NCBI RefSeq assembly: GCF_014647055.1 | Contig: NZ_BMOL01000007.1 | Location: 1-64,000 of the forward strand | Length of the DNA stretch: 64,000 nt | Direction of reading: 5' to 3' | DNA from: Deinococcus aerolatus | GTDB lineage: Bacteria > Deinococcota > Deinococci > Deinococcales > Deinococcaceae | Part shown: piece after piece, positions 20,923 through 36,647 of the stretch | How positions within the stretch are numbered: the first letter of the stretch is position 1 | Layout: each line of letters begins with the position of its first letter | Notes under the pieces: generated by a model | Databases searched by the model: none | What the model saw: only the letters and a program-made list of their open reading frames with translations | Told to the model about the DNA's origin: nothing | Position numbers and translations under genes: made by a program

Positions 20923-21537
20923 ATGAAGTTACGGGGCACGCTGGGCGGTCTGAATCTGCTGTTGGAACCGGGCGACACTGCCGAAAGTGTGTCGCGGGGA
21001 CTGGTTATGCCCAACCTGTCGGGCAGCAGCGTGACCATCGAGGTCAGCGGCGACGCCGACATGGGCGCGCTGGAGCGGGCGCTGCACCTGATCCGCGAGG
21101 CGGGGGGCCAGCCGGGCCGCATCCGGGCGCCGCGCGTCACGGTGGCCTCCCCTGCCCAGGCCGCGCCCGAGGCCCACCCGATCGACAGCGCCCGCACGGT
21201 GATCGTGCCGCATACCATCCGTGCCGGCTCGCGCAACGAGTACCGGGGCAGCGTGATTGTGCTGGGCGACGTGAACCCCAGCGCCGAGGTGATTGCGGGC
21301 GGCGACGTGATCGTGATCGGGGCGCTGCGCGGCCTCGCCCACGCCGGGCAGGGCGGCTACAGCGACGCCATCGTGTGGGCGCGGCCCATCGCCAGCCCCC
21401 AGATCCGCATCGGCGACGCCGTGGCCCGCGCCCCCGAGGGCAGCAGCCTGAGCAACATGCGGGTGCGCGGCGGCGAGCCGGTGGCCGAACTGGCAAAGTT
21501 GCAAGACGGGGTCATCGTGATCGACGCCCAGAAGTAG
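20923..21537 (+). CDS. minC: Septum site-determining protein MinC
   Basis: The 204-residue FtsZ polymerisation inhibitor has an N-terminal domain (1-70, MKLRGTLGGLNLLLEPGD) and, after a short linker, the C-terminal beta-helix domain. The latter carries the diagnostic GSVIVLGDVNPSAEVIAGGD and GALRGLAHAG motifs. It prevents division at the cell poles together with MinD. No minD or minE is in this window, so the min genes are split here. The ATG at 20923 is preferred over an in-frame TTG at 20902 because of the leaderless -10. Confidence 0.92.
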   Translation: MKLRGTLGGLNLLLEPGDTAESVSRGLVMPNLSGSSVTIEVSGDADMGALERALHLIREAGGQPGRIRAPRVTVASPAQAAPEAHPIDSARTVIVPHTIRAGSRNEYRGSVIVLGDVNPSAEVIAGGDVIVIGALRGLAHAGQGGYSDAIVWARPIASPQIRIGDAVARAPEGSSLSNMRVRGGEPVAELAKLQDGVIVIDAQK

Positions 21538-21619
21538 CGGGACCACGCCACAGACACGGGAAACCCGCCCTCCACCACGACTTTGTGACGCCTCTCGCCG
21601 CCCAAATCGGCCCATCGGC

Positions 21620-21625
21620 TATACT
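21620..21625 (+). promoter_or_regulatory. Possible -10 of the rimP-nusA-infB operon
   Basis: TATACT stands about 105 bases before the rimP ATG. There is no good -35 at 16-18 bases, so this is tentative; it would give an mRNA leader of roughly 100 nt. Confidence 0.4.
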
Positions 21626-21666
21626 GGGCCTTGAAATTCCTCGAACTGGGGGGTGGGTGCAGGACA

Positions 21667-21703
21667 GCCCACCTCTTTTCGTGGAGGGGGTGGTCAGGTG
21701 GGC
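21667..21703 (+). promoter_or_regulatory. Hairpin in the rimP leader
   Basis: A perfect 8-bp inverted repeat GCCCACCT / AGGTGGGC encloses a 21-base loop. It lies in the leader just before rimP, 25 bases from the start codon. It could control translation of the operon by product binding, as in other nusA-infB operons, but only the structure is seen. Confidence 0.45.
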
Positions 21704-21728
21704 AGCCCGCACGGGAGGCCCCGACAAT

Positions 21729-22244
21729 ATGAATAACAACGCAACCGACAACTCAGACGGCCAGACGGCCAACAATTCAGCGGTTAAGCCGGACAGTCAG
21801 ATCGCCCGGCTGCAGGCCATCGCGCAGCAAGGGGTTCAGCCGCTGGGCTTCGAGGTGCTGGAAGTTCAGCTTCAGAATGCCGGCGGCGAGCCCATCGTGC
21901 TGGTGCGGATCGACCGCCTGGACGAACAGCCCGTCACCATGGCAGACCTGACCGGGGCCAGCCGCGCTGCCGAGGCCGAGTTCGACCGGGTCGACCCGAT
22001 TGCAGGCGAGTACCGCCTGGAATTCGAGTCGCCGGGGGCCAAGCGCCCGCTGCTGCGCGCCCGGCACTTCGAGCGCATGGTGGGCCTCAAGGCGCGGGTG
22101 CGCGGCGACGGTCAGGCGTTCACCGCGCCGATCAGGGCTGTGGACGGCGAGAACGTGACCTTCGACGTGGACGGCGACGACGTGACGCTGCGCGCCGGCA
22201 CCTTCACCGCCAACCTGGCCGAGTTCCCGGACCGCCACCGCTGA
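21729..22244 (+). CDS. rimP: Ribosome maturation factor RimP
   Basis: The 171-residue protein acts in maturation of the 30S subunit. It has the RimP N-terminal domain (about 25-110, with GFEVLEVQL and the SRAAEAEFDRVDPIAGEYRL core, then the SPGAKRPLLRARHFERMVG motif) and the C-terminal SH3-like domain. The Asn/Asp/Ser-rich first 22 residues are an extra tail. It is the first gene of a rimP-nusA-ylxR-infB operon. The frame is open upstream, but ATG 21729 starts the conserved part best. Confidence 0.93.
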   Translation: MNNNATDNSDGQTANNSAVKPDSQIARLQAIAQQGVQPLGFEVLEVQLQNAGGEPIVLVRIDRLDEQPVTMADLTGASRAAEAEFDRVDPIAGEYRLEFESPGAKRPLLRARHFERMVGLKARVRGDGQAFTAPIRAVDGENVTFDVDGDDVTLRAGTFTANLAEFPDRHR

Positions 22245-22281
22245 GGCCCGGCCGCCTCCACAACAACAAAGGAAGAGTGAG

Positions 22282-23469
<1,188 letters not shown>

Positions 23470-23472
23470 GGT

Positions 23473-23788
<316 letters not shown>

Positions 23789-23796
<8 letters not shown>

Positions 23797-25657
23797 AGTT
23801 CGAATTTACACGCTGGCCAAAGAGCTGAATCTGGAAAACGCCAGGATGCTGGAAATCCTCGACGGTCTGGGCGTCTCGTACAAGAGCGTCAGCAGTACCA
23901 TTGAGGAAGACACGGTAGAACTGATCAAGCAGATTGTGGCCGAGGAAGGAACAGGCAGCGGAGACGAGGTCACCCAGGCCCCGGCTGCCGCGCCTGCCGA
24001 CGCCCCGGACACGGCGAAGGGCGATGCAGCCCCGCAGGCGTCTCAGCCCGCTGCGCCCGCTGCCGCACAACCCGCCGCCCAGGCCCAAGCCCCGGCCTCC
24101 GCCACGGCCACCCAGGGCCGTGACGACGTCGTTTCCGACGCGTCCAAGGCAGAGATTCCGCACCGCGCCCCGGTCGTGACCATCATGGGCCACGTCGACC
24201 ACGGTAAGACCTCGTTGCTGGACTACATCCGCAAGACCAAGGTGGCCGCCAAGGAAGCGGGCGGCATCACGCAGCATGTGGGGGCCTTTGAGGCGCAGAC
24301 CTCCAAGGGCAGGATCGTGTTTATTGACACGCCCGGTCACGAGGCGTTCACGACCATCCGCGCACGCGGGGCCAACGTCGCCGACATCGCCATCATCGTG
24401 ATCGCTGCCGACGACTCGCTGATGCCCCAGACCCGCGAGGCCATCGCGCACGCGCAGGCGGCCAAGGTGCCGATGATCATCGCCATCAACAAGATGGACC
24501 TGCCGCAGGCCAACCCCGACAAGGTCAAGACTGACCTCACACAGCTCAACCTCGTGCCCGAGGAATACGGCGGCGACCTGATCGTGGTGCCGGTCAGCGC
24601 CAAGACCGGCGAGGGCGTCGAGGACCTGCTGGAGTACATCAGCCTGAACGCCGAACTTGAGGACCTGCGCGCCGACCCCAAGGGCACGTTCGCGGGCGTG
24701 GTGATCGAGGGCCGTGTGGACAAGCAGTCCGGCGTGCTGGCCACCGTGATGGTGCAGGAAGGCACGCTGCACGTGGGCGATTTCCTGGTGGTGGGCGAGA
24801 ACTACGGCAAGATCAAGGCCATGACCGACAGCGCGGGCGGGCGCATCAAGGAGGCCGGCCCCAGCACCCCGGTGCAGATCCTGGGCTTCAGCGAGGTGCC
24901 CACCAGCGGCGAGAAGGTCAGCAGCGCCAAGAACGAACACGCCGCGCGTGACCTGATTGCCACCCGCGCAAGCGACCGCCGCGACACCGAGAACGCCCAG
25001 GTGCAGCGCAAGTTGACCCTGGAGGAGATGATGGGGCCGCTGAGCACCGTGCGGACCGTCAACCTGATTCTGCGTGCCGACACCCAGGGCAGCGTGGAGG
25101 CCATTCAGGGCATCCTGGCCCGCAAGGAGTCCGAGGACATCAAGATCAACGTGATGCTGGCCGGCATCGGCGCGCCCACCGAGGGCGACGTGCTGCTGGC
25201 CGGCACCGCCGAGGCCACCATCCTGTGCTTCAGCGTCACGGCCCCCGGCAGCGTCAACAAGATCGCCGAGAACAAGGGCGTGGACATCAAGTCCTTCCGC
25301 ATCATCTACGAACTGATCGACGAGGTCGACCGTCTGATGAAGGGCAACATCGAGCCCGTGTTCGAGGAGAAGTACCTGGGCCGCGCCGAGGTCCGCATGG
25401 TGATCAAGCACCCGCGCTTCGGCAACATTGCCGGGTCCTACGTCACCGACGGCAGCCTTAAGCGCAACGCGAAAGCGAAGGTCACGCGCGGCAAGGAGAC
25501 CGTCTACGAGGGCACGCTGGTGGGCCTCAAGCGCCTCAAGGACGACGTGCGCGAGGTGCAGACCGGCTACGAGTGCGGGATCAACCTGGACTGGGACGGC
25601 GCGGAAATCGGCGACATCATCGAGGCCAGCGAGATGGTGGAAGTCGAACAGGCCTAA
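23789..25657 (+). CDS. infB: Translation initiation factor IF-2
   Basis: The 622-residue GTPase brings initiator tRNA to the 30S subunit. An IF2-N domain (1-55) is followed by an Ala/Pro/Gln-rich linker (about 55-115). The G domain has G1 GHVDHGKT, G2 GGITQH, G3 DTPGHEA, G4 NKMD and G5 SAK, and the C-terminal half holds the two beta-barrel domains. The short N terminus compared with E. coli (890) is normal for this group. A GGAGGT site precedes the ATG and it overlaps ylxR. Confidence 0.96.
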
Positions 25658-25684
25658 GCCTGGGCCATCAAAGCATTGTTAAAC

Positions 25685-25723
25685 GAAGGGGCCGTTCCTG
25701 AAGGGGGGCGGCCCTCTTTCTTA
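25685..25723 (+). terminator. Terminator of the rimP-nusA-infB operon
   Basis: GGGGCCG pairs with CGGCCCTC around a purine-rich loop, followed by TTTCTT. Confidence 0.7.
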
Positions 25724-25960
25724 TACGTCCCAGCGGTGATCTAGCGGGTCGATTGTGCGATGGAGGCCGTGCGTGCTCCGTTGTGCCAGGGGTTCCGGGT
25801 GCCAGCGATCTTGAGCCAGCTTCCTTGCGTCTCACGTGTCAGAAACGGCTTCCGGCCCTGCGCCCGACCTCGCCATAGGCCGCGAAGAAATGGCGAGAAC
25901 GGCGCAGAAGGTGTAGGCGGTTGTCTCCCCGTCAGTCCAGGCTTGGTATGCTGTGGCGCT
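25724..25960. other. Gap between infB terminator and the small gene
   Basis: No gene is supported here. An 8-bp inverted repeat CTCGCCAT / ATGGCGAG (25869-25897, 13-base loop) is the only clear structure. A TATGCT -10-like element at 25947-25952 lies 8 bases before the next likely start. Confidence 0.45.
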
Positions 25961-26323
25961 TTGCACCCCTCTCCCACCCCTGCCCCCACCTGGCTGACGC
26001 GGCCCTGGCTTTCCCGGCTGCGCGCCTGGCCGGGTGTACTGACGCTGCTGTCGGTGCTGGCGGTGGCGCTGGGAACCCCGGTGCGTCCGCCGGAGGTGGG
26101 CCAGCGCCTGAGCGCCAGCAACGTGGCCCCCGCCCTGCCCGAGGTCCGCGCCGCGCCGCAGCCGGGACCGGGCGTGACGGTGCTGACGCCGCCGCCCCCC
26201 GCCGAAGCGGTCGGGGTGATCCGGGAGCCGGCCGGCAGTCTGGCCGTGCGCTGGAGCTGGCAGCAGCCCGCTCCCCTCAGTGACCTGAATGTGCTGGGAC
26301 GGCGCCAGACGGACGGCGGCTAG
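25961..26323 (+). CDS. Small membrane-anchored hypothetical protein
   Basis: The 120-residue product has one hydrophobic segment (about 18-38, GVLTLLSVLAVALG), followed by a Pro/Ala-rich outer part with PPPPAEAVGVI. It looks like a membrane-anchored or exported protein of unknown function. The start is uncertain: a TTG at 25961 sits 8 bases after a TATGCT -10. The frame reads further upstream without a good start. It ends 126 bases before secDF, and the two could share a role, but there is no further evidence. Confidence 0.5.
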   Translation: MHPSPTPAPTWLTRPWLSRLRAWPGVLTLLSVLAVALGTPVRPPEVGQRLSASNVAPALPEVRAAPQPGPGVTVLTPPPPAEAVGVIREPAGSLAVRWSWQQPAPLSDLNVLGRRQTDGG

Positions 26324-26449
26324 GGCAAGAGCCGTCCAGAAGCACCACCCAGCCCCGAATCTTTTCTTCCTCTCTTCTGCACGTCTTTTTGCACAGAGAG
26401 GGCCGGAATGTGGCCGCAGGCCAGCGTTCCCCCCGACAGGAGCTTCACC

Positions 26450-29972
<3,523 letters not shown>

Positions 29973-30163
29973 GCCAGCAGGCAGCAGGAGAGGCCCTTTG
30001 CAGCGGGGCTTCTCCCCATTTGTTGCACTGAACAACGGTTTCCGCATACGGACGTGCGCTGGACAGAAGAACGCCGACCGCCCACCCGTAGTGAGCACCT
30101 CTTCATGTCTCGGCCTGATGACCCTCAGCCAGCCGACACACATAGCGCACAGGGCGCCAGATA

Positions 30164-31427
<1,264 letters not shown>

Positions 31428-31449
31428 GCAGAGCGGGCACAATAAGGCC

Positions 31450-32265
31450 GTGACCCACCTCAACGTCCCAGTGCATTACCGCGTGCTTTCCGAGCGGGGC
31501 GCGGGCGGCAAGGCTGTCGCCGTATTTCCAGAGACGCAGGGCAATCTGCAAGCCAGGGCGGCGGCAGCCGGCACCCCCCTGAGTGTGTTCGTGCAGGCAG
31601 CCAGTGGGGCGGGCGTGGCGCTACGGGTCTTCACGCCGGACCGCGAGAAGGGCAGTTCCGACAGCGCGGCGGTGGCGGCCCTCACGCACCTGCAAGGCGA
31701 CCTGCTGGACGTGGCCGAGGTCCACATGGGCGGCGAGAGCCTGCCGGCCCAGCTGTGCGGGGGCGAGTGGCTGCTGCGCCAGGGCGTGCCGGACGTCGCA
31801 GAACAGAGGGCAGACCTCTCACCCATCGGCCTGGGTGCCGGGCAGGTCTGGGTGGCGGGTCTGGGCCGGCCCACCCTGGTGGCCGAGGTGGCCGATCTGG
31901 CGGCGCTGGACGCCTTCATGCCGGATGCACAGGCGATTTCAAACGTAAACCGGGCGACAGGAACGACCGGTCTGATTCTGTTCTCAAGGGGCGGGGCGGG
32001 CCGGGCCGATCTGAGCCTCCGGGCCTTCGGGCCGCTCAGGGGCTTTCTGGAGGACGCCGCCAGCAGCAACATGCTGGCCTGCACGGTGGGCGTCCTGGGA
32101 GCGTCGGGCCGCCTGCCACGCGACACCAACCTGCTGCGGGCCGCCCAGCGAATGCCGGGACAACCGGCGCGGTTGAGCGTGCAATTTGCGGAGGTGGCCG
32201 GAGGAACCGAGGGGAATGGGGGCACCGAGGTCTGGGTGGGCGGGGCCGCCATGCCCTTAGCCTGA
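31450..32265 (+). CDS. PhzF-fold protein, likely non-catalytic variant
   Basis: The 271-residue protein follows the layout of the PhzF/DAP-epimerase-like family: AVAVFPETQGNLQA near the N terminus, ALRVFTPDREK near residue 55 and a repeated half domain to the end. The positions that carry the family's GNP, catalytic Glu (S-E-x-x-F) and GHP motifs read GGK, PLSVF and SDS. If that alignment is right, the normal isomerase chemistry is lost. It starts with GTG, 22 bases after homocitrate synthase, so it is probably in the same transcript. Function unknown. Confidence 0.72.
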   Translation: MTHLNVPVHYRVLSERGAGGKAVAVFPETQGNLQARAAAAGTPLSVFVQAASGAGVALRVFTPDREKGSSDSAAVAALTHLQGDLLDVAEVHMGGESLPAQLCGGEWLLRQGVPDVAEQRADLSPIGLGAGQVWVAGLGRPTLVAEVADLAALDAFMPDAQAISNVNRATGTTGLILFSRGGAGRADLSLRAFGPLRGFLEDAASSNMLACTVGVLGASGRLPRDTNLLRAAQRMPGQPARLSVQFAEVAGGTEGNGGTEVWVGGAAMPLA

Positions 32266-32302
32266 ACAGCCCAGCGTCACGTTGCGCAGCACGCTGAACC
32301 CC

Positions 32303-32308
32303 TAGACT
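32303..32308 (+). promoter_or_regulatory. Leaderless -10 element of rlmN
   Basis: TAGACT ends six bases before the ATG. A TTGCGC (32282-32287) with a short 15-base spacer is the only -35 candidate. Confidence 0.45.
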
Positions 32309-32314
32309 ACCCCG

Positions 32315-33355
32315 ATGCAGCTCCTTCTCGACCTTCACCCCGACGCCTACCCCCTAGAGGGCTTCCGGCGGACGCAGTTGCTGGAATGGGTCTACGTGCA
32401 GGGGGTGGGCGCTTTCGAGAACATGACCAATCTGCCTGCCGAACTTCGCGCCGAACTTGCCGGGCAGTTTCACCTCAACCCCTTCCGCGAGATCGAGACG
32501 GTCCGCAGCGCGGACGGCAGCGTCAAATATCTGTTCACGCTGCACGACGGCCGGCAGATGGAAGCAGTGTACATGCCGTACCTGGACCGCAAGACGGTGT
32601 GCGTGTCCACCATGGTGGGCTGCCCGGCCAAGTGCTCGTTCTGCGCGACTGGCGCCATGGGCTTCGGGCGCAACCTGACGCCCGGCGAGATCGTAGGGCA
32701 GGTGCTGGCGGTGGCCGGGGGCGAGGGCCTGGCCCCGCGCGAACTGCGCAACCTGGTGTTCATGGGCATGGGCGAGGCGATGCTGAACTACGACCACACC
32801 ATGGCGGCGGCGCGCATTCTGCTGCACCCGCAGGCGCTGGGCATGAGCAAACGCCGCATCACGCTGTCCACGGTGGGCATTGCCAAGGGAATCACCCGGC
32901 TGGCCGCCGAGGATGATCTGGGCCTCAAGCTGGCCATCAGCCTGCACGCCCCCGACGAGGAAACCCGCCAGCGCATCATTCCCACCGGGGCGGCCAACTC
33001 GATCAGCGAGATCATGGCGGCGGCGCGCGAGTACCAGGGCGTGACCGGGCGGCGCATCACCTTCGAGTACACCATGCTGCGTGGGGTCAATGACGCCGTG
33101 TGGCAGGCTGAATTGCTGGCTGACCTGCTGCGCGGACTGGTCAGCCACGTCAACCTGATTCCCATGAACCCCTGGGAAGGCTCGGGCTTTCAGAGCACCT
33201 CGGAGGCCGATATCCAGGCGTTTTACGACACGCTGGAAGCGCGCGGCGTGGACGTCAGTGTGCGGCGTTCGCGCGGCAAGGATGCGGGCGCGGCCTGCGG
33301 GCAGCTGGCCCTGAAGCGGCCCGGCGCGGTGAGCGGACTCAGCGCGGCCCTGTAG
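32315..33355 (+). CDS. rlmN: 23S rRNA/tRNA adenine-C2 methyltransferase RlmN
   Basis: The 346-residue radical SAM enzyme methylates A2503 of 23S rRNA and A37 of tRNAs. The cluster cysteines are at 103, 107 and 110 (CPAKCSFC). The two further conserved cysteines of the RlmN ping-pong mechanism are at 96 (VCVSTMVGC) and 328 (GAACGQLAL). It has the RlmN-type [11 protein letters not shown] and STVGIAKGI motifs and lacks features of Cfr. Start ATG fits a leaderless promoter. Confidence 0.95.
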   Translation: MQLLLDLHPDAYPLEGFRRTQLLEWVYVQGVGAFENMTNLPAELRAELAGQFHLNPFREIETVRSADGSVKYLFTLHDGRQMEAVYMPYLDRKTVCVSTMVGCPAKCSFCATGAMGFGRNLTPGEIVGQVLAVAGGEGLAPRELRNLVFMGMGEAMLNYDHTMAAARILLHPQALGMSKRRITLSTVGIAKGITRLAAEDDLGLKLAISLHAPDEETRQRIIPTGAANSISEIMAAAREYQGVTGRRITFEYTMLRGVNDAVWQAELLADLLRGLVSHVNLIPMNPWEGSGFQSTSEADIQAFYDTLEARGVDVSVRRSRGKDAGAACGQLALKRPGAVSGLSAAL

Positions 33356-33476
33356 TCCGTCACGCGGCCGGGGCGGGCCGCCTCCGGGTGCCCCCTCACC
33401 CCCTGTTGCCGTAAGAGTTATGGAAAAAGGCGGGTGCTACGCTGAGGGCGTTTTCATGACCTCAGGAGGCTCCCAG

Positions 33477-35141
33477 GTGAAGCAAAAAACACGTTCCAGT
33501 CGTTCCAGACGGGCTGCATTGACGGGACTGCTGCCCAGCCTGCTGGGGCTGGCAGGCGCCAGTTCGGCCCAGACCATGCTCGAGACCGTCACGTCCGTCG
33601 GCATTCAGAATACGTTGAATTCGTCGTCGGCTGTTCCCAGGCTTCCGGCGCTGCCCGTGGCCCAGAACGCCTCCGCCCAGAACCCCACCTCCCAGAGCGC
33701 TGCCACGCCGGTCACGCCCGCCTCGGCCACACCCGCCATGCCGGTCACGCCCCTGACCCCCGCCCAGCAGCTGGGCCTGTCAAAAGCCCAGGCCGCCTAC
33801 ACGGCCAAGCAGTACGCCCAGGCCCGCAGCGGCTTTGAGGCGCTGGTGGCGCAGAACTACGGCAACCCCGAACCCCATTTCGGGCTGGCCCTGGCCCTGC
33901 TGGCGCTGGGCAATGACAAGGATGCAGCCTTCGAGCTGAAACAGTTCATGGTGCTGGCGCCGGACCGTTACGAGGGACCGTACAACCTGGGTGTGATCGC
34001 GGGCCGGGCCGGGGACCACGCAGGGGCGCTGCAACTGTACGGACAGGCCGCCACGCTGATGGCGGACAAGGCCCCCGCCGCCACCCAGCGCCAGATTCTG
34101 GAGGCCCTGGCCGCCGAGCAGATCCGCATGGCCGACTTCGCCGCACTGAGCGCCACCCTGACCAGCATCACGGCGCTGGCCCCTGGCGATCTGGACGCGG
34201 CCTACCGACTGGCCCAGGCGCGGACCCTGGCGGGTCAGGGGGCCGAGGCGCTGCCCGGCCTGTACGCGGTGTTGCAGGCCGACGGCACCCGTATGGACGC
34301 CGCCCTGCTGCTGGCCGACATCTACGTGGCCCAGGGGTTGCCCGACCGCGCCGTACGGGAACTGGACGCCGCCGTGGGGCGGGTCAGGAAGGCCAGCGAG
34401 CGTTCAGCCCTGCTGCTGCGCAAGGCCGATCTCCTGCTGACCGGAGGCGACACGCGCGCGGCCCTGCTGGCGGCCAGCGCGGCCACCAAAGCGGACAAGT
34501 ACAACGCGGCGGCCTTCGCACGCGAGGGCGAGTTGCGCGCCTTGCGCGATGACCGGTCCGGTGCCCTGACCGCCTACCTGAGCGCGGTGCGGCTGGCCCC
34601 CGACAGCGCTGTCTACCGCACCGCGCTGGCCGGCGTGCGCCTCACGCTGGGCCGCTTCCAGGAAGCCGAGGCCGATACGGCGCTGGTCCTGAAGCTCAAG
34701 CCGGACACGGCCACCTCGGCGCGGGCGCTGTACGTGCGCGGCATTGCCGCGTACCGTCAGAGCCGGCTGGTGGACGCGGTGGTGGCCCTCAAGGAAAGCC
34801 ACCGGCGCCGCCCCGACGCCGACACTGCGCTGTGGCTGGGCCTGAGCCACTACGCCCGGAAAGACTATCCGGCGGCGGCCAACGCCCTGGCGGACAGCGT
34901 ACGCCTGAACCCCACGCCCACGGCGCGGCTGAATCTGGCCTCTGCCCTGCTGGCCAGCGCCCGCTACCCGGAGGCCGAGGCCGTCCTGCGCGGTCTGGTC
35001 ACCGAGAACCCTGCGGCCGCCGACGCGTGGTACATGCTGGGGCTGGCCCAGCGCTCACAGCGCCAGGACGCCCAGGCCCGCGTCTCGCTCCGGACAGCCG
35101 CTGACCTGGGGAGCAGCAAGGCCAGAGACGCACTGAAGTAG
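33477..35141 (+). CDS. Exported tetratricopeptide-repeat protein
   Basis: The 554-residue protein has a signal peptide (about 1-32: basic start, then ALTGLLPSLLGLAGASSA), a Pro/Thr/Ala-rich linker (to ~100) and at least ten TPR-like helical hairpins to the C terminus. Typical units are AAYTAKQYAQARSGFEALV and ALYVRGIAAYRQSRLVDAV. TPRs bind other proteins, so this is likely an envelope scaffold. The GTG start has a GGAGG at 7-base spacing and is better than ATG 33456. It lies upstream of the SPOR and rex genes, but a strong hairpin lies between. Confidence 0.82.
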   Translation: MKQKTRSSRSRRAALTGLLPSLLGLAGASSAQTMLETVTSVGIQNTLNSSSAVPRLPALPVAQNASAQNPTSQSAATPVTPASATPAMPVTPLTPAQQLGLSKAQAAYTAKQYAQARSGFEALVAQNYGNPEPHFGLALALLALGNDKDAAFELKQFMVLAPDRYEGPYNLGVIAGRAGDHAGALQLYGQAATLMADKAPAATQRQILEALAAEQIRMADFAALSATLTSITALAPGDLDAAYRLAQARTLAGQGAEALPGLYAVLQADGTRMDAALLLADIYVAQGLPDRAVRELDAAVGRVRKASERSALLLRKADLLLTGGDTRAALLAASAATKADKYNAAAFAREGELRALRDDRSGALTAYLSAVRLAPDSAVYRTALAGVRLTLGRFQEAEADTALVLKLKPDTATSARALYVRGIAAYRQSRLVDAVVALKESHRRRPDADTALWLGLSHYARKDYPAAANALADSVRLNPTPTARLNLASALLASARYPEAEAVLRGLVTENPAAADAWYMLGLAQRSQRQDAQARVSLRTAADLGSSKARDALK

Positions 35142-35543
35142 GAAGGCACCGGCAGTAGACGGCGGCCCCCACCACACAGGCACCATCCACGGCGAGGCAG
35201 AAAGGACAAACGGTCCTTTCCGCCTCGCCACTTTCCTGTTGTTGCCCCGCCGGTCTCCGCAGGCGGTGGTGAAGAGCTGTCCAGACCAGACTCGCGTTCC
35301 AGGGCGGCAAAACGCCCTGTCCACATCCATTTTTTGTAAGCTGAGGCACGGCAACGGAGAAACAGCCGCTGGCATCGGTGCGGGGCGTCTCATGCGCCTG
35401 ACCGGCACCAGGGAGTTCAAAGGGGGTTGTATGCGGGCAAACACGACAGAACACGGTCTCCCACCACGGGATAGAAACACCACGCCACACCTTGACCACT
35501 GCTCCGAACTGTGCAGGCCGGCGGTCACGGCCGGGAGAACCCC
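35142..35543. other. 400-base gap with a strong hairpin before the SPOR gene
   Basis: At 35191-35229 a nearly perfect 17-bp stem (GGCGAGGC-A-GAAAGGAC with GTCCTTTC-C-GCCTCGCC, 5-base loop) has no T tract after it. A second hairpin CAGGGCG-6-CGCCCTG lies at 35300-35319, followed by a T-rich stretch near 35330. A short frame from ATG 35431 (AGGGGG site, 38 codons) ends in an ATGA overlap with the SPOR gene, but its codon use is poor. The gap probably holds the end of the TPR transcript and the promoter of SPOR-rex. Confidence 0.5.
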
Positions 35544-36647
35544 ATGAGCAAACCCGCCGCCGCCCGCCGCTGGCCCGACATTCTGATCGGGGTTCTGGTC
35601 CTGCTGCTGCTGGCCGGATTCGCCGCGCTGCTGCTGGGGCAGCGCAAGACGGCCACCACCACCACGGCCACCACCACCGCACCGTCCACCTCGGCCATTC
35701 CGGCCGCGCCTGGGACGACCGACGCGGCGACGGACACCGGACCTGCCGAGGCCACCGTCATCACGCCCCCCGTGGAAGACCCTGCGCCGCCCGCCGACAC
35801 CGGTACCGATACAGGGTCCACCGACACGGCCACCGCGTCACCTGACACGGTGACCGAGGCCCCGATCATTCCGGCCGCGCCCACCGACACGTCTGCCACC
35901 ACGCCGCAGACGACCCCGGACACGGCCACCAGCACCGACACCGAACCCACCGCGCCCGCGACGGCGGCAACCCAGACGCCTGCTGAGGAAACCCCGCAGG
36001 CCCAGATTTCCGAGACGCTGGCCACCCCCACTGAAACGCCTGCCGCCACCACGGTCACGCCCCGCAGCGGCGGCGCCGTCGCCACCAGCGAGAGCCGCAT
36101 GCCGCTGCGCAGCGACTACCGCATCAGCCTGGGGACGTTTGGCAGCGTGGGCACCGCCCAGAGCCGCACCGCCCCGGTCAGCACGCTGGGGTATACGGTG
36201 TATCCGATTGACCTGGGCAGTCAGGTGGTGGCGCAGGTTGGCCCCTTTGCCGATGAGGCCAGCGCCCGGCAGGCCCTGGCTGACATTCAGCGGGCCTACC
36301 CCGGCGCACTGCTGTACCCACCGCGCGCCTCGGCCACCGGCGGGTCCAGTAACACAGAGGGTAGTGGCAACGCTTCTTCCCCCGCAGCGGCCACACCAGC
36401 CCCGGCCACGAGCGCCGCACCAGCCGCGCCCAGCGGGCCTATCTACCTTCAGGTGGGGGCCTTCGACCGTGTGGAAAGCGCGCAGAAACTCGTTGATCAG
36501 TTGCGCGATCTGGGCTACGTGCCCACCGTCAATGCCCCCGAGGGCCGCAAGGTCACGGTGGCGGTTGGCCCCTACACCGGTGACGCCCTGACCCGCACCG
36601 AGCAGCGGCTGGACGACAACAATCTGGACCACTTCCGGGTCCGCTGA
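35544..36647 (+). CDS. Membrane-anchored protein with two SPOR domains
   Basis: The 367-residue protein has an N-terminal membrane anchor (about 13-35, IGVLVLLLLAGFAALLL) and then a long low-complexity Thr/Ala/Pro/Asp region (about 38-185). Two SPOR domains follow (about 190-265, starting YRISLGTFGS, and 290-367, starting YLQVGAFDRV). SPOR domains bind denuded peptidoglycan at division sites, so this is likely a divisome or cell-wall protein. Its stop overlaps the rex start by one base (TGATG), which couples expression of the two. Confidence 0.88.
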   Translation: MSKPAAARRWPDILIGVLVLLLLAGFAALLLGQRKTATTTTATTTAPSTSAIPAAPGTTDAATDTGPAEATVITPPVEDPAPPADTGTDTGSTDTATASPDTVTEAPIIPAAPTDTSATTPQTTPDTATSTDTEPTAPATAATQTPAEETPQAQISETLATPTETPAATTVTPRSGGAVATSESRMPLRSDYRISLGTFGSVGTAQSRTAPVSTLGYTVYPIDLGSQVVAQVGPFADEASARQALADIQRAYPGALLYPPRASATGGSSNTEGSGNASSPAAATPAPATSAAPAAPSGPIYLQVGAFDRVESAQKLVDQLRDLGYVPTVNAPEGRKVTVAVGPYTGDALTRTEQRLDDNNLDHFRVR

